NCBI GenBank assembly: GCA_024138025.1
Contig: JAMXBD010000361.1
Coordinates: 992,001-1,056,000 of the forward strand
Length of the DNA: 64,000 nucleotides
Direction of reading: 5' to 3'
DNA from: Combretum micranthum
Taxonomy: Eukaryota; Streptophyta; Magnoliopsida; Myrtales; Combretaceae
This document shows positions 1-10,695 of the stretch, in pieces (positions within the stretch are counted from its first letter, which is position 1; every line of letters starts with the position of its first letter). The notes under the pieces are model-generated. The model made no database searches. It was not told where the DNA came from and worked only from the letters and a program-made list of their open reading frames with translations. Both the position numbers and the translations under genes were made by a program.

Positions 1-125
1 ATAATTTTTTGGAAATTGATATAATCATTGATGGCTCTTTATATATATATATATATATATATCTATACCTATTCTACATATTTATTATATATTATATCAA
101 TATATATCTATTAAGTTAATACATT

Positions 126-285
126 CACTATAAGAAAATTGGCCTTTAAAAGAAAAAATTTCCAATAAAAAATTAGCAAAATAGTTTATATCTTTATAAA
201 TATAATTAATGAAAATGATTTTTGTGACAAAAATTTATGTATAAAGGCATAAATTTTGTTTCTAAAACCTAACTTTCTATTAGTG
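126..285. mobile_element. CACTA-type MITE, 160 bp
   Basis: A short non-coding element begins CACTATAAGAAAATTGG and ends CCTAACTTTCTATTAGTG. The ends are imperfect inverted repeats starting with CACTA. ATT lies on both sides (123-125 and 286-288), as expected for the 3-bp target duplication of CACTA (En/Spm) transposons. No coding capacity, so it would need a transposase in trans. The terminal repeats are diverged, so it is probably an old copy. Confidence 0.6.
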
Positions 286-592
286 ATTTTTATTTAGACT
301 TTGCAAATTTTTGCCATAATTTTCATCAATATCCTTAAATATTGTTCCCTATAACTAATAATTATTATGCATCCATTCTCTCTAAGTGATAGTTTAGTAA
401 GTCGCTACTTAATGTTATCTACTTCACCTTTTTTTCTTTCACTAATACACTAACCCTCTCTCTCGATGGATTTTTTTATCCATTCAACTAGCTTTTTGTT
501 CAAGTAAGAGCAAACCTCTGGATATATTCATAGTCTTTTCTAAGCAAATTTATTTTAAATTGTTTATGTATAATTTTTTAAACATCTATTTT

Positions 593-745
593 CACTACAA
601 GAAAATTGAGCTTTAGAGACATTGTCTCTAAACGTAAACTTCCGTCGCAAAAACAATCGTCGTAGATTTTATTTATAAAATTATAACTATGTTTTTAATT
701 TCCGTTGTAGAACTTCTGTCTCTAAAGGCCTGTTTTCTTGTAGTG
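593..745. mobile_element. CACTA-type MITE, 153 bp
   Basis: The element starts CACTACAAGAAAA and ends with the exact inverse TTTTCTTGTAGTG. It is flanked by TTT on both sides (590-592 and 746-748), the 3-bp duplication typical of CACTA transposons. Just inside the ends lies a shorter inverted pair around TTTAGAGACA and TGTCTCTAAA. It has no coding capacity. It resembles the element at 126-285 in size and ends, but the interior differs. Confidence 0.78.
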
Positions 746-1235
746 TTTCTATATAATTTGATTTAATAACTATTTATTATATAAATTTAATTATAGTACC
801 ACGTTTAATTCTAACACATATATCTCAAGTTCACATCTCCTAGTATGCATAAAACATGGATAATTACAAAAAATATAGCAAAATGTACCTTAGAATTGTT
901 GAAACTTCAATGGATCTTGTTCAAATTCTATCAGATTTTGTTTCAATAACATGTGGCAATATTGAAGTAAAGTTTCCATGGTAGTTGCATATAAAAAGAA
1001 AGTAGCCAGTATCCTATTAGCTACGCAATAAGCATGCTTGTCTACTTTGGTGTGTGTGTGTACATATCTAAAGAGAGAGAGATGTAACAAGTTGGTTATA
1101 AATGGAAACTACGAAGATGTAATCATTAGGATTTAAAAAATAAATAGAGAGAAAATTATATTATAAGGTATCAATCTTTGAAGTAAGTTCAAACAAGATA
1201 TCAATCTTCTAAAGAGTTAAAAAAAAGAAAAAGAT
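746..1235. other. AT-rich stretch, nothing recognised
   Basis: No gene, RNA gene or mobile element is recognised. The only open frame is a 66-codon minus-strand frame (890-1090) in low-complexity DNA containing a short GT run and a GA run. It has no recognisable motif. Confidence 0.5.
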
Positions 1236-1453
1236 AAATGTCATGAATGATACCTGACTTTGATAAAATATGCAATTAAGTACCTAAATTTTAATATTGA
1301 TTAATTTAGTACCTAAAAATTTTTGTGTGAACATTAATGGTGCCTAAATTTATCAATTTAAAAAATTTAGGTACTAAAATGATCAATTTTAAAGTATAAG
1401 TTCCTAATTGTATATTTTGTTAAAGTTTATGTATCATATATAACATCAACCTT
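1236..1453. repeat. Palindromic 'GGTACC-like' repeat, copy 1
   Basis: This is a long imperfect inverted repeat. The left arm carries AAAATATGCAATTAAGTACC and the right arm carries the inverse around GTTCCTAATTGTATATTTTG. The arms are about 100 bp each, so the whole element can fold back. Diverged copies sit in intron 1 of the chitinase gene (42395-42626 and 43736-44002). It is non-coding and most likely a MITE or foldback family. No clear target duplication was found. Confidence 0.55.
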
Positions 1454-3077
1454 TACAAAAAAAAAAAAAAAGATCAATGTTTCACAAAACGAGTTCAGTA
1501 AATATTACCATCTTTAACTTGTTAAGAAAACGAATTAACCTTACATAAAGTGATGCAAATAACCAGTTTCTTTTTATCCATTTGTCATCATGCATCATAT
1601 ATAGCCGATTGAGGAAATTCATTATCTTGCCTATATGGAATATACATAAAATATGGGCATTATTTTTTTTAAATTACTTGTTATTACTAAGATATGTTCA
1701 GATGTTAATTACCGATTTAAATTTGATGTTGTGTATATTATCTAATAATTTTTCTTTTTCGCGTTTTCATGAATTATATCCTGACTATCGGTTGATTGGT
1801 ATGGTCGCCAGGGTAGGTAGTTGTCACTTCGTAGCAAACAAACAGGCCATGGACAACGAGTGCTCCGAATCAATCAAAGGCTATTATTGTACCACAATGT
1901 TCGTTTGTTTTATGATTTATTGCTGTCTGAAGTAATTGCTGGTTGCCACATCTCATGACTTGTCGTTTTAAGTAAGAACAGGACGTGGTGTCTATTGTTC
2001 GTAATGTCAAATGTGAGAGTACAAATAATTTTCAATTATAAAGAAATTTAACTAGCAACCAAAAGTTTCAATATAAAGAAGGGTAAAATACTAGTGTGTG
2101 ATTGTACCTTTAAGCCATCGGAATTGAATTGACACTTGCCTAGTATGTCGTTGTCAATACAGCTAAACATTACGGTTAATGCTTTTATATGAGGTTTGGT
2201 GCAAAACCCTAATAATAGTTAAGGTTAGATGAATTTATTTTTACTTACACTTTTCATTCAGATTATAATATTTATTTAATTCATTTATAAATTATACCAA
2301 CTTTTACGTCTATTGCAAATATAAAATTATAAAGCTTGGCCATTTCCAATTAAAATAGTAAGAATCATATCATAAATGGAGGTGTCATAGAAATAGATAC
2401 ATCCATATTTAATTTTTTGTTTGTCTTCTTTCAAAGATAATAAGATAATTTTAGGAGCTCTCTAAAATAATCTTTATTTATCGCGTGATAAAAGTTTTGG
2501 CAAATTGCAACCATTCATACTTTTAAATGATTGGTTAGGTATAGATAGATCTCTATACTCTCAAATATATTTTGTCTTTTCATAACTTTCAAAATATACA
2601 TGTAGTCTTAAATCATCAATGAAATATCGAAGTTGTCATTATGATGTCTTGTCATGTGCATATCTCTGAAGTTCTAGAGAGGGTGGAGTATCATCTGGGT
2701 GTTTCAAAATTAAGAAAATATTTGCATATAATATATAATTCATAGGATGTATTTACAATCATCCTTATGATGTTTACAACATATATTAAATATCATAAAA
2801 TTTTTATGTTTTATTCTATTATTTTAAGGATGTTTTTCGCAAACCAAAAGCGATACTAGATACTTTGTTCGATTTAGTCCTTCAAACTTATAACACCCAA
2901 AAGCCATGTCCATTAATAGTGGAAGCCATTTTAAAATACACTCTAGCATATCAAGTGGTCATTCGTTTATCAAACTTATCATGGAAATGTTGAATTTATA
3001 TGTTCAATGTGGATTTTGGTAAAACAATATAATACATAATTAACTATTTAATTATTATAAACTATACTTAATTAGTC

Positions 3078-3078
<1 letters not shown>
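1454..3078. other. Unassigned AT-rich stretch
   Basis: No gene is supported. A 117-codon frame at 1582-1935 (+) was considered: its first half is AT-driven hydrophobic sequence and no domain is recognisable. The rest is AT-rich with no repeated or coding structure that could be tied to a family. Confidence 0.4.

Positions 3079-3116
<38 letters not shown>
3079..3116. repeat. Compound (TA)n(TG)n microsatellite
   Basis: An uninterrupted TA run passes into a TG run of about 13 units, directly against the left end of the copia LTR at 3115. Confidence 0.9.
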
Positions 3117-3117
<1 letters not shown>

Positions 3118-4228
3118 TGTGCCTTCTTGTGGAGTTTCTATAGGTTTTAGCAGGAACAGTACCAGTCAAGAGCTAGACAACTTCAAATCATCAACGCATA
3201 GCAAGCTGAAGGCCAAAGTTAGATGATATTAAAAATGCAAAATCAGTGGTCGAGAAGTTAGTCGAGGGCTTAACAAGTCCACTGGCTTGGGCAAGACAAG
3301 TTTAAACCAAGACTTGACAAAGCATAAAAATGTACAGTTTGAGTCGAGGGGGACCATCAAGGGCTCGACGAGTCCAAAGGTTAGGGTGCAACAAGCTCAA
3401 AACTAAGACTTGACAAAAGTTCAAAGTTGCACAACTCCAATCGAGGGTCACATCGAGGGCTCAATGTATTAAAGCTTAGGGCATGATAATTTGAATTTAA
3501 GGCTTGATGGAATAAAGACTTACCAAGTACAAATTTGAGGCGCGACGAGTCGTAAAGGTGCGATAGTTTAAAAATTGAAGCCGATGTGGTAGGAAAGAGC
3601 CATTGAAGCATATTAAATGCTTGATGACTTAAAGACGTTGTCTATAACTAAAATTTGAATTTTTGAAGGCTATATATATATATATATATCTATATATATA
3701 TATGCTGTCCTTGGGAGATTCATATAAAAAAAAAAGGATGTGAAGTGCGAGAACTATGATTATTTTGCGAACAAACAAATCATTTAATTTCTATTCTCTT
3801 ATTCATAAATTTGTGTATCAAAAAGGAGAGAGAAAAATATTTCTAGTGCTTTGTCCTTCTATTTGCAATTTATCAAAGAGCAACTAGAGAGAGAAAAGAC
3901 ACATTCTATTTCCTAAGTGTGCTATAAAAACTATGTACTGCTCATCTTGAGCGTGTTTTGTGAAATCAATACAATGGTGGTGAGGTCCTCATTTGAGGTA
4001 TTGGTAGATCGTGGAGAGTAAGAAGTGGGCCATATCCACGTTATATCTAAACTATTTTTCTCTATCCCTATCTCTTTTAAATTTTATATTGTATCTGCCA
4101 TTGTATATCTACTGTAATTAAAATTATTTTTTATATGCCAAATTAAAATTTATTATTTGAGCTTTTTAAGGAAAATACTCAATTTATACCCTTTCTCCTC
4201 CCTCTTGAGTATTCTTAGTGCATCTTCA
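3115..4228 (+). repeat. 5' LTR of the copia relic
   Basis: It starts TGTTGTGCC and ends TCTTCA, followed two bases later by the primer site. Alignment by eye with 39540-40602 holds along most of the length, including the shared starts (TTTCTATAGGTTTT), the middle (GAGCTAGACAACTTCA) and the ends (CTCTTGAGTATTCT). A TATA-like run near 3670-3705 is a plausible promoter. Confidence 0.75.
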
Positions 4229-4230
4229 TT

Positions 4231-4243
4231 TGGTATCATAGTC
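4231..4243 (+). other. Primer-binding site, initiator-Met type (degenerate)
   Basis: TGGTATCATAGTC lies two bases after the LTR. The usual plant copia site is TGGTATCAGAGC, complementary to the 3' end of initiator methionine tRNA. One or two substitutions are seen here. Confidence 0.65.
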
Positions 4244-4318
4244 AGTCTCTATCTTATTTTTGTTTAATCGAATAATAGAGTAAAAATCATCGCGTCTAAT
4301 GCACTAAGATTTCTAGAA

Positions 4319-5990
4319 TGGCAAACTATCAATAGGCCATCACTTCTAAGTGGGATTAACTAACCCTATTGGAAGTATATGATGAAAATTTTTCTTAAAG
4401 CTCAAAATAAATTAATATGAAATGTCAAAGAAAAATTGGCCTCCAAAAATAGAAGGAAAAGAAGAAAGAGAAAATAATGAAGAACATTGGAGGAAGTTAG
4501 ATTTAAATGAAATTGCCATGAATATTTTGCATTATGGGTTAAATGAAAGCGATTTCAATTGAATATATACATGTAATACTACTAAATAAATACGGGATGA
4601 ACTAGAAAAGACTTATAAAAGGACCACTAGAGTTCGAGATACTAAAATAAGTATTTTATGTGGTCAATTTAAAATTTTCAAAATGCTTCATAATGAATCA
4701 ATAGATGAAATACATAATAGATTCATTAATATCATAAACCCCTTAAGTATACTTGGGAAGAAGTTTTCTAACTTAGAAATTAATTCTAAATTTCTCAAGT
4801 CACTACCAAGGATTGGGAAGCAAAAAGAACAACAATAGAAGAAGCTCAAGACTTAAATGCTATCAGCAAGAAAGAACTCTTTGGAGTGCTCAAAACCCAT
4901 GAGCTCATCAAAAAACAAGGAGAGGAATCCAACAAGAAGGCGATTACCTTAAAAGTAACAAGTCAAGATTCCAACAATAATGATAAAGAAGAAAATGAGG
5001 AACTTTTCTTGATGGCCACAAAGCTCAAGAAGTTCATGAGGCCCATGTTCAAGTAAAAGAGAGTGGACAGTGATAATAGCTCATCGAGGAACAAAAAGGA
5101 GGAAGTAATAACTTGCTACAAGTGCCACAAACTAAGACACATCCAACAATACTATCCACTACTCAAGAAGAGATCAAAGGAGGAGAAGAAGAAAAGGGCA
5201 TACATGGTAACATGGAGCAATGAAGATTCATCTGACTTGGATGATGAAAATGCATGCTTCATGACTTTAGACAATGAGGTAACTTCCCCCTCTTCTCCTT
5301 ATATGCTGAGTTGTATGAAATGTATAAAAAAGAAAATGTTGTAAACTAGCTAAAGTAGAAAAAAAGAATAGCATTCTAAAATCTTTAATGACAGAAGTAA
5401 AAGAAGAGCTTAAAATTTTTCAAACCAAACATGAGAAATTAAATTAGAAAACAAAAATATGTACATGAAATAAATATTTTGAAATTAGAAAATGAAAGAT
5501 AAATAATAAGTGTAAAAAGTTGAAAAGCAAGAATAATATTTTGAAAGAAATTAATGAGAAACTAATAATTGAAAATGATTTGCTGGACATTGAAGAGAAA
5601 ACATTAAATAAAAATGATAATGTTGCATGTGCTGGCAGTATAGTGATGAAATCTTCAAAGAGGTAGAAAAATTAAAAAATGAAAATATAATGTCCTGATG
5701 ATTCAAAAGCCACTATAGCCAAATTCACAAATGGGAAAAAGAATTTGAACACACTTCTTAGGAATCAAATGTGTGATTCAAATAAACGAGGAATTAGCTA
5801 TAGAGAAAGTAGCTGCAAATCCCACAAAAACTAGATTTGTAAAAGCCATCGATGGGACATGCAACTATTGCATGAAAACTGGTCATATTGCACATAATTG
5901 TGCAGTAAGAAAAAACAATGCATTTAAATCATCGAAGCAAGCCAGTTTTTCCAAAGAGAGTGGTTCTTGTTCCACCTAACCAAAAAGGAC
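4319..5990 (+). pseudogene. Copia gag relic with two CCHC zinc knuckles
   Basis: Gag of Ty1/copia, which builds the virus-like particle and binds the element RNA. After the ATG at 4319 the translation shows a gag N-terminal signature (PYWKYMMKIFLKA) preceded by a stop codon where a tyrosine is usual. The UBN2-like core follows (ELEKTYKR, DEIHNRFINI). A first CX2CX4HX4C knuckle at 5114-5155 has its last cysteine replaced by tyrosine, while a second at 5860-5901 (CNYCMKTGHIAHNC) is intact. At least three stops and several frameshifts break it. The lysine-rich stretch between the knuckles is low in complexity, with many stops. Confidence 0.7.
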
Positions 5991-6039
5991 CCAAACTAAA
6001 AGGGTACTAAAGAAATAATAATCTATTTTGCAGGGATCT

Positions 6040-7395
6040 TCATGTGGGAACAACAAATGGTACTGGATAGCGTTTGCTTAAGACACATGACTAGAGACAG
6101 ATCTAAGTTCACATTACTAGACTTAAAAGATTAAGAGAGTATTATCTTTGGAGACAATAGAAAATCAACCATTATTGGTGAAGATAAAATTCTCATAAAC
6201 AAAGATTTAATTATTAAAAAAATACTTGTTGTTGATTTGAAACATAATTTGTTTAGTATTAGTCAATTGTGTGATAATCGTTTTAAAGTAATATTTCTCG
6301 CCAATAGATGTTCTATTAAAGAATTGACAATAAGCAAGTGTATTTTGAAGGATATAGACATAAAAATATTTACAAAATCAATTTAGATGATTTTAAATCA
6401 TCAAATAAAACTTGTCTATACTCTCAAAATGACAATAGTGGGCTATGGCATAGAAATTTAGGATATGCTAGTATGGATGTTATTTCAAAACTTGTTAAAA
6501 AATATCTGTCAAAGGTTCACCAAAAATAAATTTTCAAAAGACAAGATCTGTCAAGCATGTAAAAAAGAAAAGCAAGCTAAGACTTCTTTTAAGTCTAACG
6601 ATGTTGTTTTCACTACTAGGCCATTAGAACTATTACATATGAACTTATTTGGTCCAACTCAAACTCTAAGTTTGGGAGGTAAGAATATACTTTGGTTATT
6701 GTTGATAACTTCACTAGATATACAAGGACTTTCTTCCTTGCATCTAAAGATGAAACAAATCATGTCTTTTTTATATATTGCAAGAAAGTCCAAAATGAAA
6801 AAAATGTCTTAATATTGTATCTATTTGAAGTGATCAAAGGGGAGAATTTGAAAATTACAAAATGGAAAATTCTGCAGTAGCTATGCCATTAAGCACACTT
6901 TTTCAGCATCTAGAACTCTAAAACAAAATGTTGTAGTTAAAAGAAAAAATAGAACTTTAATTGAAATGGCTAGAACTATGTTATGTGAAAAGAATTTACT
7001 GAAATATTTTTAGGTTGAAGCTATAAATAGTACTTGCTATGTCTTAAATAGAGTTTTTATAAGATCAACTCTTAAGAAAACCCCCTATGAGCTTTTGAAA
7101 GGAAAGAGATCTAACATATCTTATTTCCATCCTTTCGTCACTAAAAGTTATATTCTAAACAATGAAAAAGAACAATTAGCTAAATTCAATGGTAAAAGTG
7201 ATGAATGAATCTTTTTAGGATATTCTTTAACAAGCAAGGCATATAGAGTATTCAATAAAAGAACATTAGCTGTTATAGAATCTATGCATGTTGCTTTTGA
7301 TTATTCCTTACCTAATTTATGCTCAAATGGTGATTTGGACACTATTTGTGCTGATTTGAATAGATTTTCTATTGGAATCATAATAAAAATGAGAA
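6040..7395 (+). pseudogene. Copia protease and integrase relic
   Basis: Around 6057-6100 a frameshifted WYLDSVCLRHMTRD corresponds to the copia protease region. The active-site DSG has become DSV. A GAG-pre-integrase segment follows (LWHRNLGYASMD near 6450) with a partial HHCC zinc finger (CQACKKEKQA near 6551). Integrase fragments come next (TRPLELLHMNLFGP, VDNFTRYTRTFF) and then the conserved C-terminal part (NRTLIEMARTMLCEKN, KKTPYELLKGK, IFLGYSLTSKAYRVFNKRT) up to about 7300. Reading it needs several frame changes and has in-frame stops. The region ends where the gypsy element inserts. Confidence 0.75.
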
Positions 7396-7403
7396 TGAAC
7401 CAA

Positions 7404-7970
7404 TGGGAATCAGAGGACGTCATCAATGGAGATTAACACGTTCTAAAGAGTGAAAAAGCTTCAAGGATAATATAGAAAATCAAGGAAAAAAAAATAGATT
7501 CAAAGATGATGCGAACGATTGAAAATGGGAGTATGCCACCGGCCTTGAATTTACGATAGTCTTGTTTTTTCTTTGATGTCTTTAGGGTTTCTTTTGCATT
7601 TCTATATAGGTTTTTTGTTATTATGTTGGAAGGATAGTTTTTAGATGATTAAAGAATGCACTTCTTCAAAGTTTTTTCCAAACTATGAGAGCTTTCTTTT
7701 GGTTCTTGTGTTAAGAACCTTGTCTTTGATAATTTTGGTTCTATTCAATAGTTGAATAGGGTCAAGTTCCTCTTATGATAATTGTTTCCAATCAACATGC
7801 TTGGTTAAGGTCAGGTTATGAATGAATATTGATAGCTATGGTTTCAATTGACTAGTTTAGTTGGGGTCTACTTACTTATTTGCTTGTTTCAAGACGGTCC
7901 TAGGCTTTTGTATTCCATTGATTGCTTGGGTCTTAAGGTTTCTACACCTAGGGTTTGTAGGATCACATCA
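7404..7970 (+). repeat. 5' LTR of nested gypsy element
   Basis: It ends GGGTTTGTAGGATCACATCA, matching the end of 10275-10695 closely over about 420 bp (shared TTTTAGATGATTAAAGAAT, GTTGAATAGGGTCAAGTTCC, GCTTGGGTCTTAAGGTTTC). The first 110 bp differ in length from the other LTR, which has about 250 bp there. The difference falls in the segment holding GC-rich GCC/GGC motifs. Confidence 0.7.
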
Positions 7971-7972
7971 GT

Positions 7973-7984
7973 TGGTATTAGAGC
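7973..7984 (+). other. Primer-binding site of nested gypsy element
   Basis: TGGTATTAGAGC starts three bases after the 5' LTR. It matches the initiator-Met consensus TGGTATCAGAGC except for one transition. Confidence 0.7.
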
Positions 7985-8149
7985 TTTTGGTTTCTTGAAT
8001 CAGGTGCTATGCTATCTTTTATTCTTTTTGTTGATTGATTCATTATTAGTAAAAAAAAAAAAAAAGGAGAAAATTCATGTAAAAAAAAAAGTTTTGATTT
8101 TTGGGGTTTTGAATCAATATTTTTGAGTTGTGGTTTGATTTTTAAAAAA

Positions 8150-9110
8150 ATGAGTAATGGAGGAGAGAATACTAGCAGTGACATGAAATTATTCTTGAAA
8201 GCCATAGAAGATTAGCTTGCAAGATTAGATATGAGAAGATACCTTAAGTCTCCATCCAAGCTTCGAATTTCTAAAAGGCATATGGATGAGAGAGGATGAT
8301 AATGATTTTGATTCAGGTGTAAGAGTTAGGATGGGTAAAAGAGTTACGCAAAAACAAGATAGCGGTTTGGGAATGAAAATTCCTTCTTTTTAGGGAAAGA
8401 ATGATCCCGAACTGTATCTGCAATGGAAAGGAAAGTAGAACATGTTTTTGACTACCACAACTATTCAAAGGAAAGAAAGTGAAGTTGGTAGCATGGAATT
8501 TACTGATTATCTAGTATTTTAGATCATTTTTTTTTTTAATAAGAGAAGATATGGAGAGAGATCAATTAATTTTTAGGAGAAAATGAAGGTTGTGATGAGG
8601 AAAAGATTTATCCCTAGTCACTATTAAGGATTTGTGTAAGAAATTGCAAAGTCTGACTCAAGAATCCATAAGTGTTGAAGAATACTATCAGAGATGAGAA
8701 AGCAATGATAAGAGCTAATGTAGAAGAAGACTGTGAGGCAACCATGGCAAGATTTATCATTAGGCGGAATCCCGAGATTGCTAATGTGGTGGATTTGCAC
8801 ATTATGTGGAGATGGAGGAGTTGTTGCACAAAGCCATCAAAGTGAGAAACAATTGAAGACTTCAAATCAAAGTATGGTTCTTCATCTGGATCTTCATGGA
8901 CATCAATTGGAAAGATCATAAGACCACTGTAAAATCAGAAGAGGAAGTTAAGGCCGAGTCCGATTCTATTTCTAAGTAAGATTGAAAAATCTTCTTCCAA
9001 TCACATATATCAAATGCTTTAAATGTTAAGATATGGACATATTGTACACAATGTCCAAAAATAAACTATGATGTTTTGAAAATGTGCCATAGAAAGTGAT
9101 TCTATGATGA
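8150..9110 (+). pseudogene. Ty3/gypsy gag relic
   Basis: Gag capsid protein of a gypsy element. The ATG at 8150 opens MSNGGENTSS. Near 8370-8500 the translation MKIPSF-stop-GKNDPELYLQW then VEFTDY corresponds to the capsid start. Further on, KDLCKKLQSLTQESISVEEYY and a later segment around HYVEMEELLHKAIKV match the Retrotrans_gag pattern. A damaged zinc knuckle (KCFKC-stop-DM) is seen near 9010. Several stops and shifts make it non-functional. An open frame on the opposite strand at 8614-8919 is only its shadow. Confidence 0.65.
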
Positions 9111-9214
9111 TAATACCTCCATTAAGAGATTGCAATGATGTAATGTGAAGACTTATTCAAGGTGATTATTGGTTAATAGGTGAGTCTAAACATCAACCAA
9201 AGATAGATGATAAT

Positions 9215-9893
9215 GAGGGGCATGATAACATTTTCCCTACTTGTTGTCTTGTTAAAGATAAGGTATGCAGTATGATTATGGATAGTGGTAGTAGTGCTAA
9301 TATTGCTAGCACGTTATTGGTTGATAAACTGAAGCTGCTTACTACTAAACATCCTAAGCCATAAAAAATAGTGGTTAAATGAATGTAGGGAGGTTAGGGT
9401 GAATAAGTGGGCATTAGTTGCTTTTTCAATAGGAAGATATAAGGATAAAGTCCTATGTGAAGTTGTGCCTATGCATGATGGTCATATTTTGTTGGAAAGA
9501 CCTTGGTAATATGACATGAGGGTTACATATGATGGTGATCATAATGTTTATTCCTTTGCTATGAATGGAAGAACTATGAAGCTTACTCCTTTAACTCACA
9601 ATCGAGCTTATGAAGATCATAAGTGAATTAAGGAGGCACATGAACAACAAAGAAGAGTGAGAAGCAAATGAGTATGAAAGAACATAAGGGGAGAGGCAAA
9701 CATGAGAGGCTAAGAGAAGAAAAAGAGAGCCTACTTGCAAAAGAAAAGGATGTTAAGAAAGTTTTGTATGTAAAACAACCAACGAGTGTACCTATGTACA
9801 ATGAGGCTACCTTTTATACTAATGATCTTAATTATACTTTATCTAGTGTAGAAGTTTCTTTGCTGCAGGAAGTTGAGGAAATTCTAGATGAAT
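9215..9893 (+). pseudogene. Ty3/gypsy protease relic, pol deleted downstream
   Basis: Aspartic protease region of a gypsy polyprotein. IMDSGSSANIASTLLVDKL (from about 9270) keeps the catalytic DSG. Next come a segment resembling the protease C-terminal part (VLCEVVPMHDGHILLERPW) and the link to reverse transcriptase (YDGDHNVYSFAMNGR). A last open frame at 9668-9895 ends in EVEEILDE, just where gypsy reverse transcriptase normally begins. No reverse transcriptase, RNase H or integrase follows, so that part was deleted. A stop follows KHPKP, and a shift precedes NECREVRVNKW. Confidence 0.65.
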
Positions 9894-9987
9894 GATCCCC
9901 TCAAAGAGGATTGTACTCAAGAGATGATCCCTTCCAATTGATTGCTAAGATTCGAGGATGAATCTTTCCAAAGAAGGAGGGAATGAT

Positions 9988-10695
9988 TGGATGCCAAGGG
10001 CATCAATATAGATCAAAAGCTGCCAGCCTTTTCATTAGAGATTCGTCGACCTTCATTGTAGACACGTGCACTGCCATCAATGCCACCAGCTTTCCTAAGT
10101 GTGTTGCCATCGTATAGCCAAGTTACATAACGACCAGAAGCGTACAGAATCGAAAACTTTATAGTCACTAAGTAAGCTACCGGCTTTTATCACTTACGTT
10201 GCCAACCTTCCATGACCTTCCTTGTTACGAATCATAGACATTTTTTTTTTCTTGTTTCGTTTTTTAAGGCTGCCAGCCTTTGTTTTATGATGGTCTTGTT
10301 TTTCTTTAATATCTTTAAGATTTCTTTAGAATTTCTATATATGGTCTTTGTTATTATTTTTGAAAGACAGTTTTTAGATGATTAAAGAATACACTTCTTG
10401 AGAATTTTCTCCAAATTATGAGAGCTTTCTTTTGATTCTTATGATAAGAACCTTGTCTTTGATAACTCTAGTTCTATTCAACAGGTTGAATAGGGTCAAG
10501 TTCCTCTTGTGATGGCTATGGTTCCAATCAATAGGTTTAGTTGGGGTCAGGTTACGATATATGGTTTCAATTGATGGAGTCAATTGGGGTCCAATTGCTT
10601 ATTTGCTTGTTTCAAGACAATCCTAGGGTTTATATTCCATTGTTGATCGCTTGGGTCTTAAGGTTTCTACACCTAAGGTTCATGGGATCACATCA
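9988..10695 (+). repeat. 3' LTR of nested gypsy element
   Basis: It starts TGGATGCC after a purine-rich tract and ends CATGGGATCACATCA, the same end as the 5' LTR. It holds a run of GC-rich motifs absent or shortened in the 5' LTR: GCTGCCAGCC (10019-10028), AGCTACCGGC (about 10176) and GGCTGCCAGCC (about 10269). Confidence 0.7.

Larger units (their letters stand above)
7404..10695 (+). mobile_element. Internally deleted Ty3/gypsy element nested in copia pol
   Basis: Two LTRs (7404-7970 and 9988-10695) flank a primer site, a broken gag and a protease. Reverse transcriptase, RNase H and integrase are absent: coding similarity jumps from the segment after protease directly to a polypurine-like tract (AAAGAAGGAGGGAATGA) before the 3' LTR. 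Copia coding sequence resumes immediately after 10695 (VVHESDNHDLLKEWTYAKAHPKD), confirming nesting. TGAGC follows the right LTR and TGAAC occurs at 7396-7400, a few bases before the left LTR. That may be a decayed target duplication, but the left boundary is uncertain by about 10 bp. Confidence 0.75.

Noticed and set aside
1582..1935. 117-codon plus-strand frame as a host gene
   Set aside because: AT-driven hydrophobic first half, no recognisable domain, no promoter or splice context; likely chance.
7848..8205. Frames 7848-8126 (+) and 7978-8205 (-)
   Set aside because: They span the gypsy 5' LTR, primer site and untranslated leader, so they are not genes.
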